DNA of 64,000 nucleotides. Origin: Certhia americana. Lineage: Eukaryota; Chordata; Aves; Passeriformes; Certhiidae. Below the pieces are notes generated by a model that had not been told where the DNA came from, ran no database searches, and saw nothing but the letters and a program-made list of their open reading frames with translations. Numbering within the stretch: the stretch's first letter is position 1; each line of letters begins with the position of its first letter. Shown one piece after another: positions 1-11,764 of the stretch. The position numbers were made by a program, and so were the translations under genes. The stretch is taken from assembly GCA_018697195.1 (NCBI GenBank), contig JAGMWU010000140.1, positions 36,001 to 100,000 on the forward strand. Direction: 5' to 3'.

Positions 1-125
1 GTATACAATTGCAATTTACTGCTCTAAGTCAACATCCCCTGCGTTCATGGGACCCCATCACACTTCCAAACACCTCCTGCGTTCACTGACACAGCATCAC
101 CCAGGATATCCCTGTGTGCCTCATC

Positions 126-371
126 TCAGGACATGAAAGCAGAGCAGGAATGTAGAAAATGAGGAAATGAAAAGGCAGCACAGGTTGACAGAAACCAAAA
201 CACGATCTGCGCCACAAGGTAGAACATTTTGTTTTTGAGGTGAGTCTGTTGGAAAATTACTGCTGTCATGCAATGTCTATGGGCCTGGGGCAGTGCAAGA
301 GCAGTATAAAAGGAGGTCCCTCTCCTCACTCTCTCATCCACTCCTTTCGCCTCCATCTCCTTCAGTACAAG
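126..371 (+). promoter_or_regulatory. FK1 promoter and noncoding exon 1
   Basis: A TATAAAA box lies at 305-311, directly after the array's conserved GGGGCAGTGCA element. A pyrimidine-rich noncoding exon 1 follows and ends at 371 before a clean GTGAGT donor (372). The intron runs to the AG at 745-746. The upstream stretch from about 130 repeats ahead of the other + copies (near 8,780, 23,130, 28,670 and 34,300). A TATA box with a split 5' UTR is the known layout of feather keratin genes. Confidence 0.75.
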
Positions 372-778
372 GTGAGTCTGAAGCTTTTCCTCCTCTTTTT
401 CTTCATATTCCTCCAATGAACCTCAGCTCATACCTGTCCTAGTCCTACATGGGGTCTTGGAAGCGAGTCATGGGAGACCGAGGAAGGGGAAGGGTTCTGT
501 CTCCACCAGATGCTGAAACTTGGTTAAGTGGTCTCATGAGCGACCACGGACTAGGAAGGAACCTCTTTGGGCTTGGTTGCTGTACAGATGGTTTTATTTG
601 GGCAGAAAGGGAACACAAGGTGATACCGGATCTCACGTGCAAGTTAAGTCCCCTTTGGACAAGCTTGTGGCTTGTCTCACTTTACTGGGTGAGAGGACTG
701 CTCTCATCGAACAGTTTTGTTCAGCTTCTTCTTCCCTCTCTGCCAGGGTGAAGTGCCGCCCCCAACACATTGTCTGTA

Positions 779-1095
779 CACACCCATGCCGGGCCCTGCC
801 AGCCCCCTGCGGCCCCACCCCGCTGGCCAACACAGCTGCAAATGAGCCTGGGTCAGGCCCCCGGATCGTGCACGGACTCCCCATGTGGCCATCCAGCCCT
901 CACCCTGGTGGGTGAACCTGCCCGGGCAAATACTCACGCTCTTCGACACAGGCAGGAACACCTGCCGTGGGATTCCTAACCTCTGCTGCTGTGCGGCAGC
1001 ATCCTCAGCTCTCAGGGAGGGGCCCATCAACTCTGGGGGCTTTGCGCCTCTCGGGCATCTTGGGCATGGCCTCTGTGGCGGAGGGCTTCCCCTGA
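779..1095 (+). pseudogene. Feather beta-keratin copy FK1, disrupted
   Basis: This exon encodes a feather keratin, a small structural protein that polymerises into filaments in barb and rachis cells. Its sequence aligns with the other copies: a Cys/Pro-rich head (CGPTPLANT near 810), a proline/glycine core (VNLPGQIL near 910) and a Gly/Ser tail (INSGGF near 1,027). The start codon position reads ATT (779-781) instead of ATG. The recognisable segments lie in at least three frames. The tail ends early at a TGA at 1093-1095. About 320 bp of long-type 3' UTR follow, shared with FK2, FK5 and FK10. It is the only copy without a divergent partner inside the window; a partner may lie to the left. Confidence 0.8.
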
Positions 1096-1440
1096 ACCAA
1101 AAGACTGCTGGTGATGATTCCAGGTATGAACATGAGGACCCCGCAACAGATGGTTCTTCACTGTGCGATGGGCATCAGCTGTTGCTCCTGAGAGGCTGAG
1201 CAACCCCAGAGCAGCCTTGCCGAAGGACTCTCAGGAAAGCACAGCACCCATCAGGGCCTCTGCCTCTGCCACTCTTCCTTTCCCTTCCTGTGTCCTTGCG
1301 CTCCCTTGTGCTCCTTGGGGCGTGAGGCCCAAACAGCCATCCTGGGAGGAGGCGGCTGGCTCCTCTGCCTCCATGGGCAGCAGGTGCGACACATTTCCTG
1401 AGATCTCGCAAACAGTTATTTGGTGTGCAGACTACTATCT
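1096..1440 (+). other. Long-type keratin 3' UTR of FK1
   Basis: This block repeats, in matching or inverted orientation, after FK2 (near 4,700-5,140), FK5 (16,290-16,750) and FK10 (31,000-31,410), and alone at 35,500-35,985. A recognisable shared core is GAGGCTGAGCAACCCC at about 1,192. The usual CATTAAA polyadenylation signal at its distal end is not visible in this copy. Confidence 0.6.
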
Positions 1441-1449
1441 GCTCTGATG

Positions 1450-3540
1450 CTTTTTTGGACCAGATTTACCTAGTTGTCATCTTTTGGAATCAGAAAGTAT
1501 GCTGCATTTGAGCCCTTGCCCCTTTTTGTCATCATTTCCCTGTACAACGCCCTCGTAAAAGACCCAGGGGGGTGTAATTGGGGAAGCTTGTATGGGCGAC
1601 CATTATCACAGGATGCTTTGGGACTACAGTGTTTAGAGGGTGATCACTCTGTTTTTCAAAGTTCTCTGCCTATCTAGGGCTGGATGGAAGATTCAACCAC
1701 AGTTCATATAACTAGAGCGCCATCAGAGGTGCTACACATGAGAAAGGATATTCCTTAGGGTTTAGTTTGTCTGTCCCAGTGCCCCCAAAAAAGTGGGACC
1801 CTTTGCTGAAAAGCAGCTGTCAGTGTCCCAGTAGGGGGACTATGCACTGAGCCATCCTAGCTGGATTGGAGAGCAGCTCGGGACCAACCTCTGCCAGGAC
1901 GGAAACACCAGCGCCTACAAGGAGACAACTCAGCAGGTCTCCAATTTTTGACCCTTAGTGAGTCCCACTACCGGTTATTCGGGATGTTCCCTGCTGCCGG
2001 AAGACACTGTTAGTTTACGGGTAATAATACTCACTCATAATACAAAAATAGGGGACAGATTACATTCAAGGATTCCAGTGATAATGCCTGACTGCAAAAC
2101 TGTATTCAAAGAAATACAAAGGACAAGACTATAATCCCATGTAAAATTATCAGGGCACAAAGAGTTGTGGTTTTGTCAATAAGCTCCTGGTTCACCTGTC
2201 GACTATCCCAGCCGTTACAATTGGGAGTCTGGGTTATGTGCACCTGCTGTCACACCAAGCAACAAGAGGATCCTTTGACCCCAGGCATCTTCCAGCAATT
2301 CTGCCCCAAAAACTGTAGTGATTCAGGGGACTGCTGGACCCTACCAGCGGTAGACCAAGCTTTTTTCTTGTTGAACCTTACACAATTGGCCCTTGGTTCA
2401 TGCAGCCTGTCTAGATATCCCTCTGTAGAACCTTTCGACCCTCTAGAAGATCTTAAAGTAGCATCCAGTAGCTTGGAGTGATTTGAAAAAACTAGCTGAG
2501 GACGACACACTTTATTCCCGGGCCTGGCCATCACGTGCAAGATAACTAATCAAAAAACTGGACCCAATACCTGAGCGCGGCGAAACCCCTACTAGTGACC
2601 CATGACATCAGGGGGACTTAACTCTGTGTTCACCACCACTGCTCGAGCTGGCCCTAAAGCCACATTTTTCTCAGCTGAATGACCTCCAAACATCCAATCA
2701 TAGCCCTTCAAAGGGAGACCAACCACACTGAGCCCATTCCCCTTCCCCTTTAATGATTTGTTGCGGCCTCACCCCGCGCCCCTAACTACCCCAGGCAATT
2801 GCTCTCTCAGCAACTGGTCCTACAATTGTCCACAGAAGGAGGGACAAGTAAACAATCATTCTTATGGTGGTTGGTGTCTTCTGACTACGGCGTGGTGGAG
2901 ACATAAATTATTAACTTCTGATCACATCCAATGGGAGGCCACAAACATCCCCCCTGCCATTTTCATCCCAACGAAACAAATCTCTTATGCAAAGTCATCG
3001 GACCTGGCTGAATTTTTCACTGGGCAATTCACTTCCAGAAGAAATGGAATTAGTCTTTTACCCATTTCTCAAACATTCTCCTGCCAAAGAAAGAACCCAG
3101 CTGAAGCACTCTTTCAGCTGTCTCCCCCCCCCTCCACGTTCAACATACACTAACTTCCACCTCAAGGCAGGATACACCCACCCCACTTCGCCATTCCTCC
3201 CAAATGCTCATGCAGGAAGACCACCAGGAGAAGGCTTGTCCAGTGCAATCTGGAGCCCCCTTTCCTGGTGACCGTAGAGGCAGGCTTCCAGGGTCACCCT
3301 TCCATCAACCACTCCCAGTCGAGGTGCTGGCTGAGAGGAAGGGACGGAGAGATTTCTCTAAACCCTTTCCAGCTAGGGGAGAGCTCTCCACACATAGTGC
3401 TCCTGTTTCTGAGGGACGGATTCCCTGAAACAGACCCTTTCTCACCTTCACTCAAGCCACCAATGACGGATGGTCCCATTCACCTCTTTCCATAGAGTTC
3501 AACCCCTGGGACACTTACCAGGTGTGTTTGGGTCACATGT
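1450..3540. other. Unassigned spacer, possible degraded retroviral segment
   Basis: This is the left part of the tail-to-tail interval between FK1 and FK2. It does not resemble the keratin units and has no match elsewhere in the window that I can see. Open frames at 2167-2481 and 2758-3153 (+) contain several Asn-X-Ser/Thr sites close together (NCS, NWS, NHS, NLT) and scattered cysteines, which would fit an eroded envelope-type glycoprotein. I see no LTR pair, primer-binding site, polymerase motif or start-to-stop gene. The retroviral reading is a guess. Confidence 0.2.
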
Positions 3541-4620
3541 CTCAGCCCTGGTGTTCTCAAGTGTGATTTAGTGGTTCTCATGTTGTGAACTACTGTGTTC
3601 TTAAGTGTAGTCAGATACATGACTCACTGCAGGATTCTCAGAAGTGATTGGAACCCTGTCCTTGATAGTACTGCTCAAGCTCAGGTTGTGGTTAAAAGCT
3701 TTCCACCGCACATCAGGATAAGTTGCACTGTTGCCACATTAAAAATATTCTCTCTTACTTACACACCTGCACACCAAGATACCCCAAACACCACATGAAG
3801 TCAATAAGGTTAATGCGTATTTTTAAACACCTCAGACTAAGATGAAAAAGGATTTTTGTGAGCCCACACAACAAAACAACCTGCATCACTCATGATGAGA
3901 ATGGAGATGGTCTTTGGCTCATCCTGCACCAAGGCACTATTCCTCCAGCACAGTCTCATCTTCTGGCCTCACGGTGCCATCAAAGTGTTCAAATCATTCT
4001 ATTCCTCTCAGAGACTATGGGGGAGACAGATAAAATTAAAGTAGTGTGTTGGATTTAAGGCAGTAGTTTTAATGAGAAAAGCAAGGCGAAAACACCACAA
4101 AACACAACTCAAAAAGGGGGTTTGGCAATGGCACACATGTCCGTCTTCCATGGGACAGGGCAGGGACCACAGACATTTAAGCAAGTTTCTTCCTTTCAAA
4201 CAGTACTGTTAAATAAATTGCTCCGCTTGCCACTAGCCTCTCCTTTCTCTCAGCATTTTTTGCTGACCATGATGTTACATGGCTATGCGAATATCCCCTT
4301 TGGGGCAGGGTGGGTCAGGCCAGCTGGGCTGTCGTCCTCTCCTAACTCTTGACCAAATCCACCTTCCATGAGACTTTTACAGAGTGAGGATGGAGAGAGA
4401 CAAGGTTGATGCTGGGCAAGCATGCCCAGAAAACACAAAATATTCTGTGTTATCAACCACATTCTAGCTTCAAATGCAAAGAACAATAGCACACGGTCTA
4501 AATGCTTGACTGAAACTAAAAATCCATTTTGTGTAGATGGATATAAATATGCAACATATACCAATGCGTTTCTATCATTCCAAGCAAACCCCCACCAAAA
4601 GCTAATCCTTAAACCTACAT
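3541..4620. other. Spacer with no recognised feature
   Basis: This AT-richer sequence is unlike the keratin units. I found no gene, RNA or repeat here that I can name. Confidence 0.4.
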
Positions 4621-4689
4621 CTTTTCCCCGGGCTCATTGAGAAGGAACCTGCAGAGGAAAATGACGCAGAATATGGGTTGGAATGCAAC

Positions 4690-5148
4690 AGAATTTAATG
4701 GAGACAAAATCACAGACAAATGAGGGAGTTGCTCCTGTCTGGACCCGGTCCCAGGCAGAGAGCATGAGGAAGAGAGGGATCTGTCTCCCTTCTGGAAAAG
4801 GGGAAACTCCCTCGTGCCTGATCCAGAGAGGGCAGCAGGGGCCAGCTGGCGCCTCAAGGATGGCTGTGTGGGGCTAACCAGCCCCAGGGGAGCACAACGG
4901 GAGCAAGGACACAGGAGGGGACAAGGACGAGGGAGTGGCAGAGGGCAGAGCACAGATGGGCTGTGCTTCACCAAGAGACCAGGCGGCCCTGTCTTTCTCG
5001 CAAGATGCTGGGTGATCAGCATCTCCAGGCAGGCAACGAGACGATGCTGCGTCCCACAGGGAAGGGTCATCCTGTGATGCGCGCCACCATCGCCACCTCC
5101 CCACTCTCTGCCCTGGGTTCCTCCCAGCGGCCATGACGGCCAGCAGCT
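4690..5148 (-). other. Long-type keratin 3' UTR of FK2
   Basis: On the minus strand this is the same 3' block as after FK5 and FK10. It ends with an ATTAAA polyadenylation signal (TTTAAT at 4694-4699 on +). The reading frame of the keratin tail happens to stay open far into it, which produces a spuriously long ORF down to 4,874. Confidence 0.65.
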
Positions 5149-5471
5149 TCAGCAGGGAGCACCTCGTGCCACAGAGGCCACTGCCCAGGCCCGAGAGGCC
5201 AAAGCCCCCAGTAGATGATGGGCACTCCCTGAGAGCTGAGATGCTGCCCACACGCCCCACAGCAGGTGGTGGAGGGATGCCCACGGCAGTGGGTCTGGGG
5301 AAGGAAGCTGAGGGATGGGGCCGGGCAGGGTCACCAGCACGGGCGAGGGCTGGTGGCCACGGCATGGAGACCTGGCACTGCATGACAAAGGGATCATTGC
5401 AGCTGTTTTGGCCAGACGGGGGGTGGGGCCGCAGGGGCTGGCCAGGGCCGGCACGGGGTGTAGCAGGACAT
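5149..5471 (-). pseudogene. Feather beta-keratin copy FK2, disrupted
   Basis: This is a minus-strand coding exon with an intact ATG (5471-5469) in the family context MSCYTPCR. The exon begins at 5494 after a CCAG acceptor. Frame 1 runs about 25 codons, then stops. Later pieces recover the family in other frames: [16 protein letters not shown] and a very well preserved tail, [17 protein letters not shown]. The family terminus RCFPC-stop corresponds to the TGA at 5149-5151. At least three indels separate these pieces. The tail gives the clearest view of the ancestral C-terminus in the array. FK2 is divergent with FK3 and tail-to-tail with FK1. Confidence 0.85.
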
Positions 5472-5895
5472 GTCTTGGGGCTCTGCACGTGCACCTGGGC
5501 ACAGAGAGAGCAGAGGGAAGCCAGACACCATGAGGGGTGTGTGAAGGTAGCCCACCACAGCAGGACACAAGCTAAGACAGAGGACAAGAGCTGGAGGACC
5601 CCTCCCTGCGCCAGCGGATGCCAACCAGGTTTTTCCGTCAGAGTTAGCCCACAAAATTCCCTCTGCCAAGAGCAACCCAGGTCGCAGAAGGTCTCTGCCT
5701 AGCCATCACCCACTCAAGCAAAAACACCAGCCTCCTCCCCATCCGATCTTCTTCATTTCACCTACCACAAGAGAGCATCCTATGATGCAGAATAGGACCA
5801 AGTGACAGGTATGCACTGGAAAATGGAGGAGAAGAAAGGCGAAAAGAAGGAACAGAGGGAAGGAGAGAGAAGAAAGAAAAAGTGACGCGACTCAC

Positions 5896-6060
5896 CTTAA
5901 TCCCAGCAGACTGAGGCAAGAGGAGTGGATTGAGAGTGAGGGGATGAGCTCTGTCTTAATTGCATCCTGCACTGCCCAAGGCTCACACTCACTGCCACAC
6001 AGGGCAGTATTTTACACAGATCTCACCGTTCAACAAAGCATAAAAAATAAAATCCTCCCT
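5896..6060 (-). promoter_or_regulatory. FK2 exon 1 and degenerate promoter
   Basis: On the minus strand a good GTGAG donor follows exon 1 at 5896/5895, and the intron ends at 5495. The conserved GGGCAGTGCAGGA element is present near 5,970-5,985. The TATA position has decayed to an AATTAAGA-like sequence, so this promoter is weaker in appearance than those of FK1, FK3, FK5 and FK11. Confidence 0.55.
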
Positions 6061-6394
6061 AATGCCACAGGTTGTAAGGTTCTTGCCATCAACAACTGCC
6101 ATTAATTTTCTCATTCCTGACGAGACTACGGACACCCAGGCGCCTTTCAAGTTTCAAATGAAAACCAACGGATTTCCACCACGGCAGGGATATATCATCA
6201 CCAAACAGGAAGAGTGCGCAGAGGCATCTCTGGAAGGCAGGGATCACTGGGACCAGGGAAAAATGGTTAACACTGATTACACCCTCTTCTGCAGATCAAA
6301 AGTCCTGCTTGAGGCGCAAGGTGTGTAGTGGTTGCCGGAGCTCTGGGCCTGGCTACATCAGCCAGCATTGCGAGATGTTTTCTTGTGCAAGAGC

Positions 6395-6780
6395 TGACCT
6401 CCTTGCTGAAGGGGAACTCATCCGGGGGCTGAAGAAACGCCGGCCAGCGACATTTTCACACACTCCTGGCTTGGTCTAACACCCAAAGGCTGACACAACA
6501 CACGCCAACCCAAAATTAAAGCATGTCAGCACAGGTAGAAGACGAGTCCCTCATCGGAAATTTGCTACTGAAGGCATTCCTTGCCCCTCATGGATGCCAT
6601 CCCAAGCTACTCCATGTCTGCAGGGCCGGCCAGTGCAAGACACCCTTGCCTGTAGCCTGGTTTGGTACCCAGGGCCCTTTGAGCACCTCACCTACATGCT
6701 CAGTCTCCTCTTGGTTTCCTTGTTTTTCCTGACCTTTCTAATCCTTGAGCAGGGATGCCTAGATGCTGCCAGATTTTAGC
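6395..6780 (+). repeat. Divergent-pair central block, copy A (FK2/FK3)
   Basis: This block recurs in the middle of all five divergent promoter pairs, always in the same orientation: here, 14,680-15,020, 22,385-22,680, 27,500-27,800 and 32,630-32,960. Shared landmarks are TGGCTTGGTCT, CTACTGAAGGCATTCC and CCATGTCTGCAGGG. No gene is evident. Its fixed position between opposed promoters makes a shared regulatory role possible, but the sequence alone does not show one. Confidence 0.7.
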
Positions 6781-7024
6781 AACTCTTTTACTCTTAACAG
6801 GGTCTCCATGCTATCCAACCCGCAGCACATGCCTATGACTGGGTGCTAAGAGTTTTGAGTCCAAGGGGCTGTACATTTCTATTCATTCTTCCCTGACACG
6901 CTCTTTCGCCATTGTTCTTATGGACAGCGATAGCAAGGCCTGGGCCCCTTGATTACAGTGTTTTCACAAACCTCAGTTCTTGCTTCTCAGAGGCAAGATG
7001 TGCATCACTGTCTTTCACCATGAC

Positions 7025-7235
7025 AGTGATCCGTGAGAATGGAAGAACCTTGGACGATCACCTAGTCCAACGACCTACTTTGCACAGAATGATAGCTCTT
7101 GGAGGATCTCTGAATTTCTACAAGTGTGAACAATCCTCAACCTGCCCGTGTCAACCGCAGGCAAGTTCCTTATCACCCTCACACTACTAAAATCTTTTAT
7201 TATATTTCCCCGAATTTGCTCGCCGCAGTTCCTGG
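7025..7235 (-). mobile_element. Possible CR1 LINE fragment
   Basis: A motif near 7,036-7,075 (GAATGGAAGAACCTT ... CACCTAGTCCAACGACC) resembles the antisense CR1 3' end, in which the consensus has rapid-fire GGAAGGGACCTT followed by ATCTAGTCCAACC. It is heavily diverged and its borders are uncertain. Confidence 0.35.
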
Positions 7236-7899
7236 GCACCTATTTTTCCTCTTGTCCCTTACTGGAGACGATCAGGAGATCCTGGCTCTGTGTTTGTACG
7301 ACTCCCACAGCTCTTGTACCCATGGCTGAGCAGTGTGCCAGATGCTCGCTCTCCTCTGGGGTGGACAACCCCACATTTCAAGGAGACCCGTCCTGCCAGG
7401 GGCTCCTGTCACCTCATGCGGCTCTGAGGACTTTTGCTGGCCCTGCACCAGTATGCCTGGTGCCTCCTTGTATTGGGGGCAACAGCTCTTTGTGGCACTG
7501 GTAATCCGCACCATGGAGCAGAGGAGAGGGGCACAGAGGAGAGGGGGTTCTCACAGGGGCGACTGCGAACACGATCCTAATGCACAAGTCCTTGGATGCT
7601 GCAGCTTCCTGGTGCCAACTACACCAAAGGCCCAGGGCTGCTGTGCTCATGATGCCCTGCAGGACTCACCCCTTTCTGTACTCTGCACAGACTCATTGGT
7701 GCCACAGAGGCTTGTGGAGCTGCAGGAGTTTCTCCCTCCGCCTTGCAGACATTGCTCAAAAGGGTTCAACAGTGCTGGCCAAGTCTGGGCCCTGTGATGC
7801 ACCAAGAGGGAATCTCTGCCAGGCTTGCTCTATCCCACTCATCACAACCCTTGGGGATCTGCTGCCAGCTAGATTTCACGTCTGGCATTCTAGAGTCAG

Positions 7900-8953
7900 G
7901 ATGGCCCATGCTCTACCAGTTCCTCAGCTGCATTTGTCGACTGCCAGTATGTCCCAAAGTGTGGTTAGAGCTGTTTCATACAACAAGATGTGTGCCCAGC
8001 ACCAGGTTTGGCACACACTCATGCCGTCTAGTCTGTTTAAATGTTCCCACAGCTGATATCCTCCTCTGCCTGGGGGGAGGTTTTCCCTACTTCCTAGTTC
8101 TGAGGAATATTGCAGGAGGGTTGATCCTGTGACAGGAAATGTGGCTACTTCTGTGAAGACACAAGGGGGCCCCCCCAGAAGCCTGAGTGGCAAACCATCC
8201 CCTTTCCTGTCACCCCTGACCCCAGTGAAGCTGCCCCAGTAGCCTTGGCTGGAAGCCTCCCTTTGGCAGCTGCCTCTGTGGGGAAAAAGATTCTTCTTGT
8301 TCACACCAGAGCTTTCCGGAATCAGCTCAGGTGGGGGGCTTTGGTCTTCCACCCCAACTCTGGCACCTACTCAGAAAGCCGAAATTAGGGATTGCGTTCA
8401 GCAAGGGCATAAGAGGAAGGGAGAGAAAAGCATTTCCCTGGAGAGCGTGTTCCCAGGGGGGCAATGAGGTGAGGTGGGAGGGAGGACAAGGGAGAGAGCA
8501 GCAGCAGGACGTGCTTGCAAGGACGAGGAGCCTTTGGCGCTGCTCTGGTGCTCTGCGTGGGCAGGGCATCAGCCTGGGGCCTGTCCCTGCGAGGCAGCTG
8601 CCAACAGTGGGCAAGGCAGGGCCCCGAGCCCACAAGCCCATGCCTGCCACAGCATTGACCCTCCGGCATGGGCGGGCACATCCTGTGCCTGCCTCCACCG
8701 GACACCGCTTCGGTCCCAGGGCATCTCAGGCCTAGCAGGGCAACCCGTGAAAGGAGACTGCAACACAGGACCTCATGCATGTCAGAAAGATGAGAAATGA
8801 AATGGTCCTGCCCAGCGTGATGGTAATTCAAACCAACAATGGGTGGCGTAGGGAGGATATTGCTTTGGGGTGAATGTGTTGGACAAAAATTACTGTCCTT
8901 GTGCAGCTGCCTGCTGACCAGGCCTGGGGCAGTGACTAGGGGGGGGACGCATG
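7900..8953 (+). repeat. Extended upstream region of FK3, duplicated ahead of FK11
   Basis: About 1.05 kb aligns end to end with 33,590-34,450, upstream of FK11. Landmarks in order are TTGATCCTGTGACAGGAAATGT, then GGAAGGGAGAGAAAAGCATTTCC, then CAGGACGTGCTTGCAAGGA. None of the other copies carries the whole segment. Overlapping ORFs on both strands in this GC-rich stretch are not conserved in frame between the two copies, so it is probably noncoding. Confidence 0.65.
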
Positions 8954-9021
8954 TATAAAAGGGGGAACTTCTCATCACTCTCTACTCACTCCTCTCACCT
9001 CCACTCATCACTGGGTTCAAG
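8954..9021 (+). promoter_or_regulatory. FK3 core promoter and noncoding exon 1
   Basis: A TATAAAA box lies at 8954-8960. It is followed by the CT-rich exon 1, ending at 9021. The donor has an extra T (GTTGAG instead of GTGAG), as also seen in FK8. The intron runs to the CCAG at 9399-9402. Confidence 0.7.
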
Positions 9022-9426
9022 GTTGAGTTCTGACGTACTTTCTTTAATTCTTCAACTGGGAGGTATCGTTGTCCTATCCACCCTTGTGTCCAATTGCGGT
9101 GTGTGAGGAACAGATTGTTATGGGAGAGGGAAGGGGCAGAATTGTGCCAAAGCAAAGATGGCCATGGGTTTTGTCTGAGTATCTCCTGAGTTCTGCGTAC
9201 AGATGTGCGATAGTCCCTTGGCCTTGATGCACTCTTCAGGGATTCCTGGGGGGCGTGAGCAAACAGTGAGGCGGTCTGTCCCTACTTAAGCAGCTTCCTG
9301 CTGTCGTCTTCTGCTCTTGCTTTCTTAATCGTGGCTTTGTACCAAGAGACTGCTGTGTGTAGAGCCCTTTCAGCGTCTGCTCCTCTCTGCTCTCTCTGCC
9401 AGGTGCACGGTGCACAGCCCCAAGAC

Positions 9427-9749
9427 ATTTGTACCTGCTACACCCCGTGCCGGCCCTGCCAGCCCTGCGGCTCCCACCCGCTGGCCAAAATAAGCTGCCA
9501 ATGGAGACCATTTGTCAGCAGTGCCAGGACTCCACCGTGGCCATCAGCCCTCGCCGTGCTGGTGACCCTGCCGGGCCCCATACCTCAGCTCCTTCCCACA
9601 AACACCGCCGTGGGATCCTCCACCTATGCTGCTCGTGGGCAGTCATCCTCAGTTAAGGGACCTGTGACCATCAACTATGGGGCTTTGGCTCTCGGGGGAC
9701 CCTGTGGCAGTCGGCCTCTGTGGCCACGACGGGTGCTTCCCCCTGCTGA
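9427..9749 (+). pseudogene. Feather beta-keratin copy FK3, disrupted
   Basis: Exon 2 starts at 9403 after TCTGCCAG. The start codon is destroyed: ATTTGTACC at 9427-9435 replaces ATGTCC. Downstream one frame gives CTCYTPCRPCQPCGSHPL in good agreement with the family head. Another gives [13 protein letters not shown] and NTAVGSSTYAA, the beta-strand core. The terminus CFP(L)C has one extra C before the TGA at 9747-9749. The head and core are the best preserved of the + copies, and only the start and a few indels break it. The 3' side begins like the long-type UTR and then diverges, with a CATTAAA signal near 9,875. FK3 is divergent with FK2 and tail-to-tail with FK4. Confidence 0.85.
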
Positions 9750-10085
9750 ACGCCTGATGCCCCATGGACATGGGAAGGAACCCAGGCACTCAAAGGATTG
9801 GTTACAAGACCAGGAATAGAGAACTCAATGCCTCATTACAAACTCAGAGGAACTTCTTTTCACATTCTTGACGCATTAAAGCTCTGCTGCAGGCTGCCAG
9901 CCCGCGACTTGTGTTATCATTTCCCATGAGTTGTTCACCCAATTGTCCAGACGAGAGAGGTGTGTTGCCTGTGTGGTTCGGGAGGGGGGGGGCTTGTGGG
10001 GGGGGATGTGTTGTTTGTTGTAGAAAGTCGAAGTGCCTGGGTGTTAACATGCATTATTATATAAACACAGCCATTGACCCTCCTA

Positions 10086-10118
10086 CCCCCCCCGCCCCCC
10101 CCCCCCCCCCCCCCTCCC
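10086..10118. repeat. Poly-C tract
   Basis: This is a nearly pure cytosine run interrupted by single G and T bases. It sits in the tail-to-tail spacer between FK3 and FK4. Confidence 0.9.
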
Positions 10119-10249
10119 CTCTCACTCATATAGGTGTCACCTTTCAAAATTTATCGGCCTCTCTGACATGCAAGAATTACCTATACCATTCAGCAAGCCA
10201 CTCAGACACTCCAAGCGAGCACCTTTTTTAGTTCTACCATCACAGGCCT

Positions 10250-11015
10250 TCTGTTGGGGTGTGTTCTTTCGTACAGAATTGTCCCAGAATTGCTAGGGAC
10301 AGCTGAGTGTCGGTATGCTTGAGGGCTATTCATGGGGTTGCTGGGAAAGTCAAAGGACGGCAGCAGCTAAGCTCAGAACAACAGGGTGCACCCGGACTTG
10401 CACTTATGCTCTGGCGGTCGTGTTTTGCTCTCGGAGGAACTGACAGGGACTGATTGGCTCTTGACTGCAGGCAAAGATCTTACAATTTCATCATCTGGAG
10501 CTCATCTCGGAGTGGACCAACTCACCATTCCTTCGTGTGTTCCCCTGGGATTTTGGAACATGTTCTCTCCCTGGCCTGCCCGCGGAACTGCTGCCCATTG
10601 TCTGCACCCGAGCTTCGCAATTCTGCTCTGGGTTTCCCCATGCGGTGTCCTGCACCCCCTGCCTAGCGTGACATTAGGGCTACAAGCTCCAGCTACCGCT
10701 GCAGGAGCTCAGATTTGTAGTAACACACTCTCATCCCAGGACTGCTTCTCGCCCCTCTGGAACTTGTGAACCGAAAGGGAAAGGTGCCAGCAGCAGAGGA
10801 AACTGTGGCTGGCTTTCCCTACTTATGTTATGTTGTTATGCTTTAGTTATTTACTATATTATATTTATGTGAATCTTTATCTATCTTTTTCTGAGACCCT
10901 TTAATTTCAGAATTATAACAATTGGTGGGAGGAGGTTTTGCAAGTTCACCAGTCCACGGGGAGGATTCGGTTTTTTTGTTTTCCTAGCAGGCACACTTTC
11001 TTCCAAACTATGACA
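10250..11015 (+). mobile_element. Probable solo LTR, same family as the one at 37,136
   Basis: The last 130 bases align with the 3' end of the LTR at 37,136-37,851. The order is CCCTTTAATTTCAGAATTATAA, then GGGAGGAGGTTTTGC, then CCTAGCAGGCACAC, closing with CAAACTATGACA at 11,015. The 3' boundary is therefore supported. The 5' boundary is a guess, because I cannot find a matching TGTCACGG start. The copy is more diverged than the right-hand one. Confidence 0.5.
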
Positions 11016-11465
11016 CTTTCCTCCTCGCTGTTGACAGCAAGCTCTGGTCCCCAGCCTTCATCAACAACGTCAAATGGCCCATGTCAATCACTATTCTGGT
11101 CCATCTTCATGTATTTCACGTTTCCTTGCTGAGATCTTTTATTTTACAGTCAAAGTAGGCAGCACAGAATGCTTGATGCCATTTGGGAGTGCTATAGCAG
11201 AATGGGATCTTTGCTCGCCTACGACTGTTATCCTATGACAGTCATGCTTGACAACGCACCGGATGGTCAATGACATCCTTGGAGTCCACAGAAGAAAAAA
11301 CTCCTGGCAGTGCCTCACTGTTTTGACTGGTTGTGTAACCACAACAATGCACCTCATCTGGCGCCTTCCTCCAGTCTACTTCTCTTTGGAGACTGAAGGA
11401 CGTGACAGGGTGGCGACTATGACGCCAACCTCCAAATCTGGGACTGTTGAGGACAGGTGTCAACA

Positions 11466-11487
11466 CCCCCCCCCCCCCCCCCCCCCC
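11466..11487. repeat. Poly-C tract
   Basis: An uninterrupted run of 22 cytosines in the FK3/FK4 spacer. Such runs are prone to length error. Confidence 0.9.
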
Positions 11488-11764
11488 TGCCCCCTCCCCA
11501 CACCTGTCGTCCTGCAGCAGTTCAGGCAACTCCCTTCCACAGCCCATTTTGAGACCTTCGGCCTACACCTGCTGCCTGCTCCCTCTCCAGAAACGCTCCC
11601 AGGAAAGTTGCACTCTGGAAATCCACAGTTACAGAACATCCTGGGAGAAAGACAAAGGACTGGACGCAAAACCCTTAAGGAAGACATTGGGACACTGGAG
11701 ATAGAAAAATAAACAACTGGACATGACGACAGAAATGTGGCTTACATACAAGAGCCCAACCCAA

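Noticed and set aside
4874..5587. A 237-codon minus-strand open frame over FK2
   Set aside because: It is a mixture of keratin pieces in and out of frame plus 3' UTR, not a real fusion protein.
8327..8978. Overlapping long open frames on both strands upstream of FK3
   Set aside because: The homologous segment upstream of FK11 does not keep the same frames; GC-rich sequence with few stops explains them.
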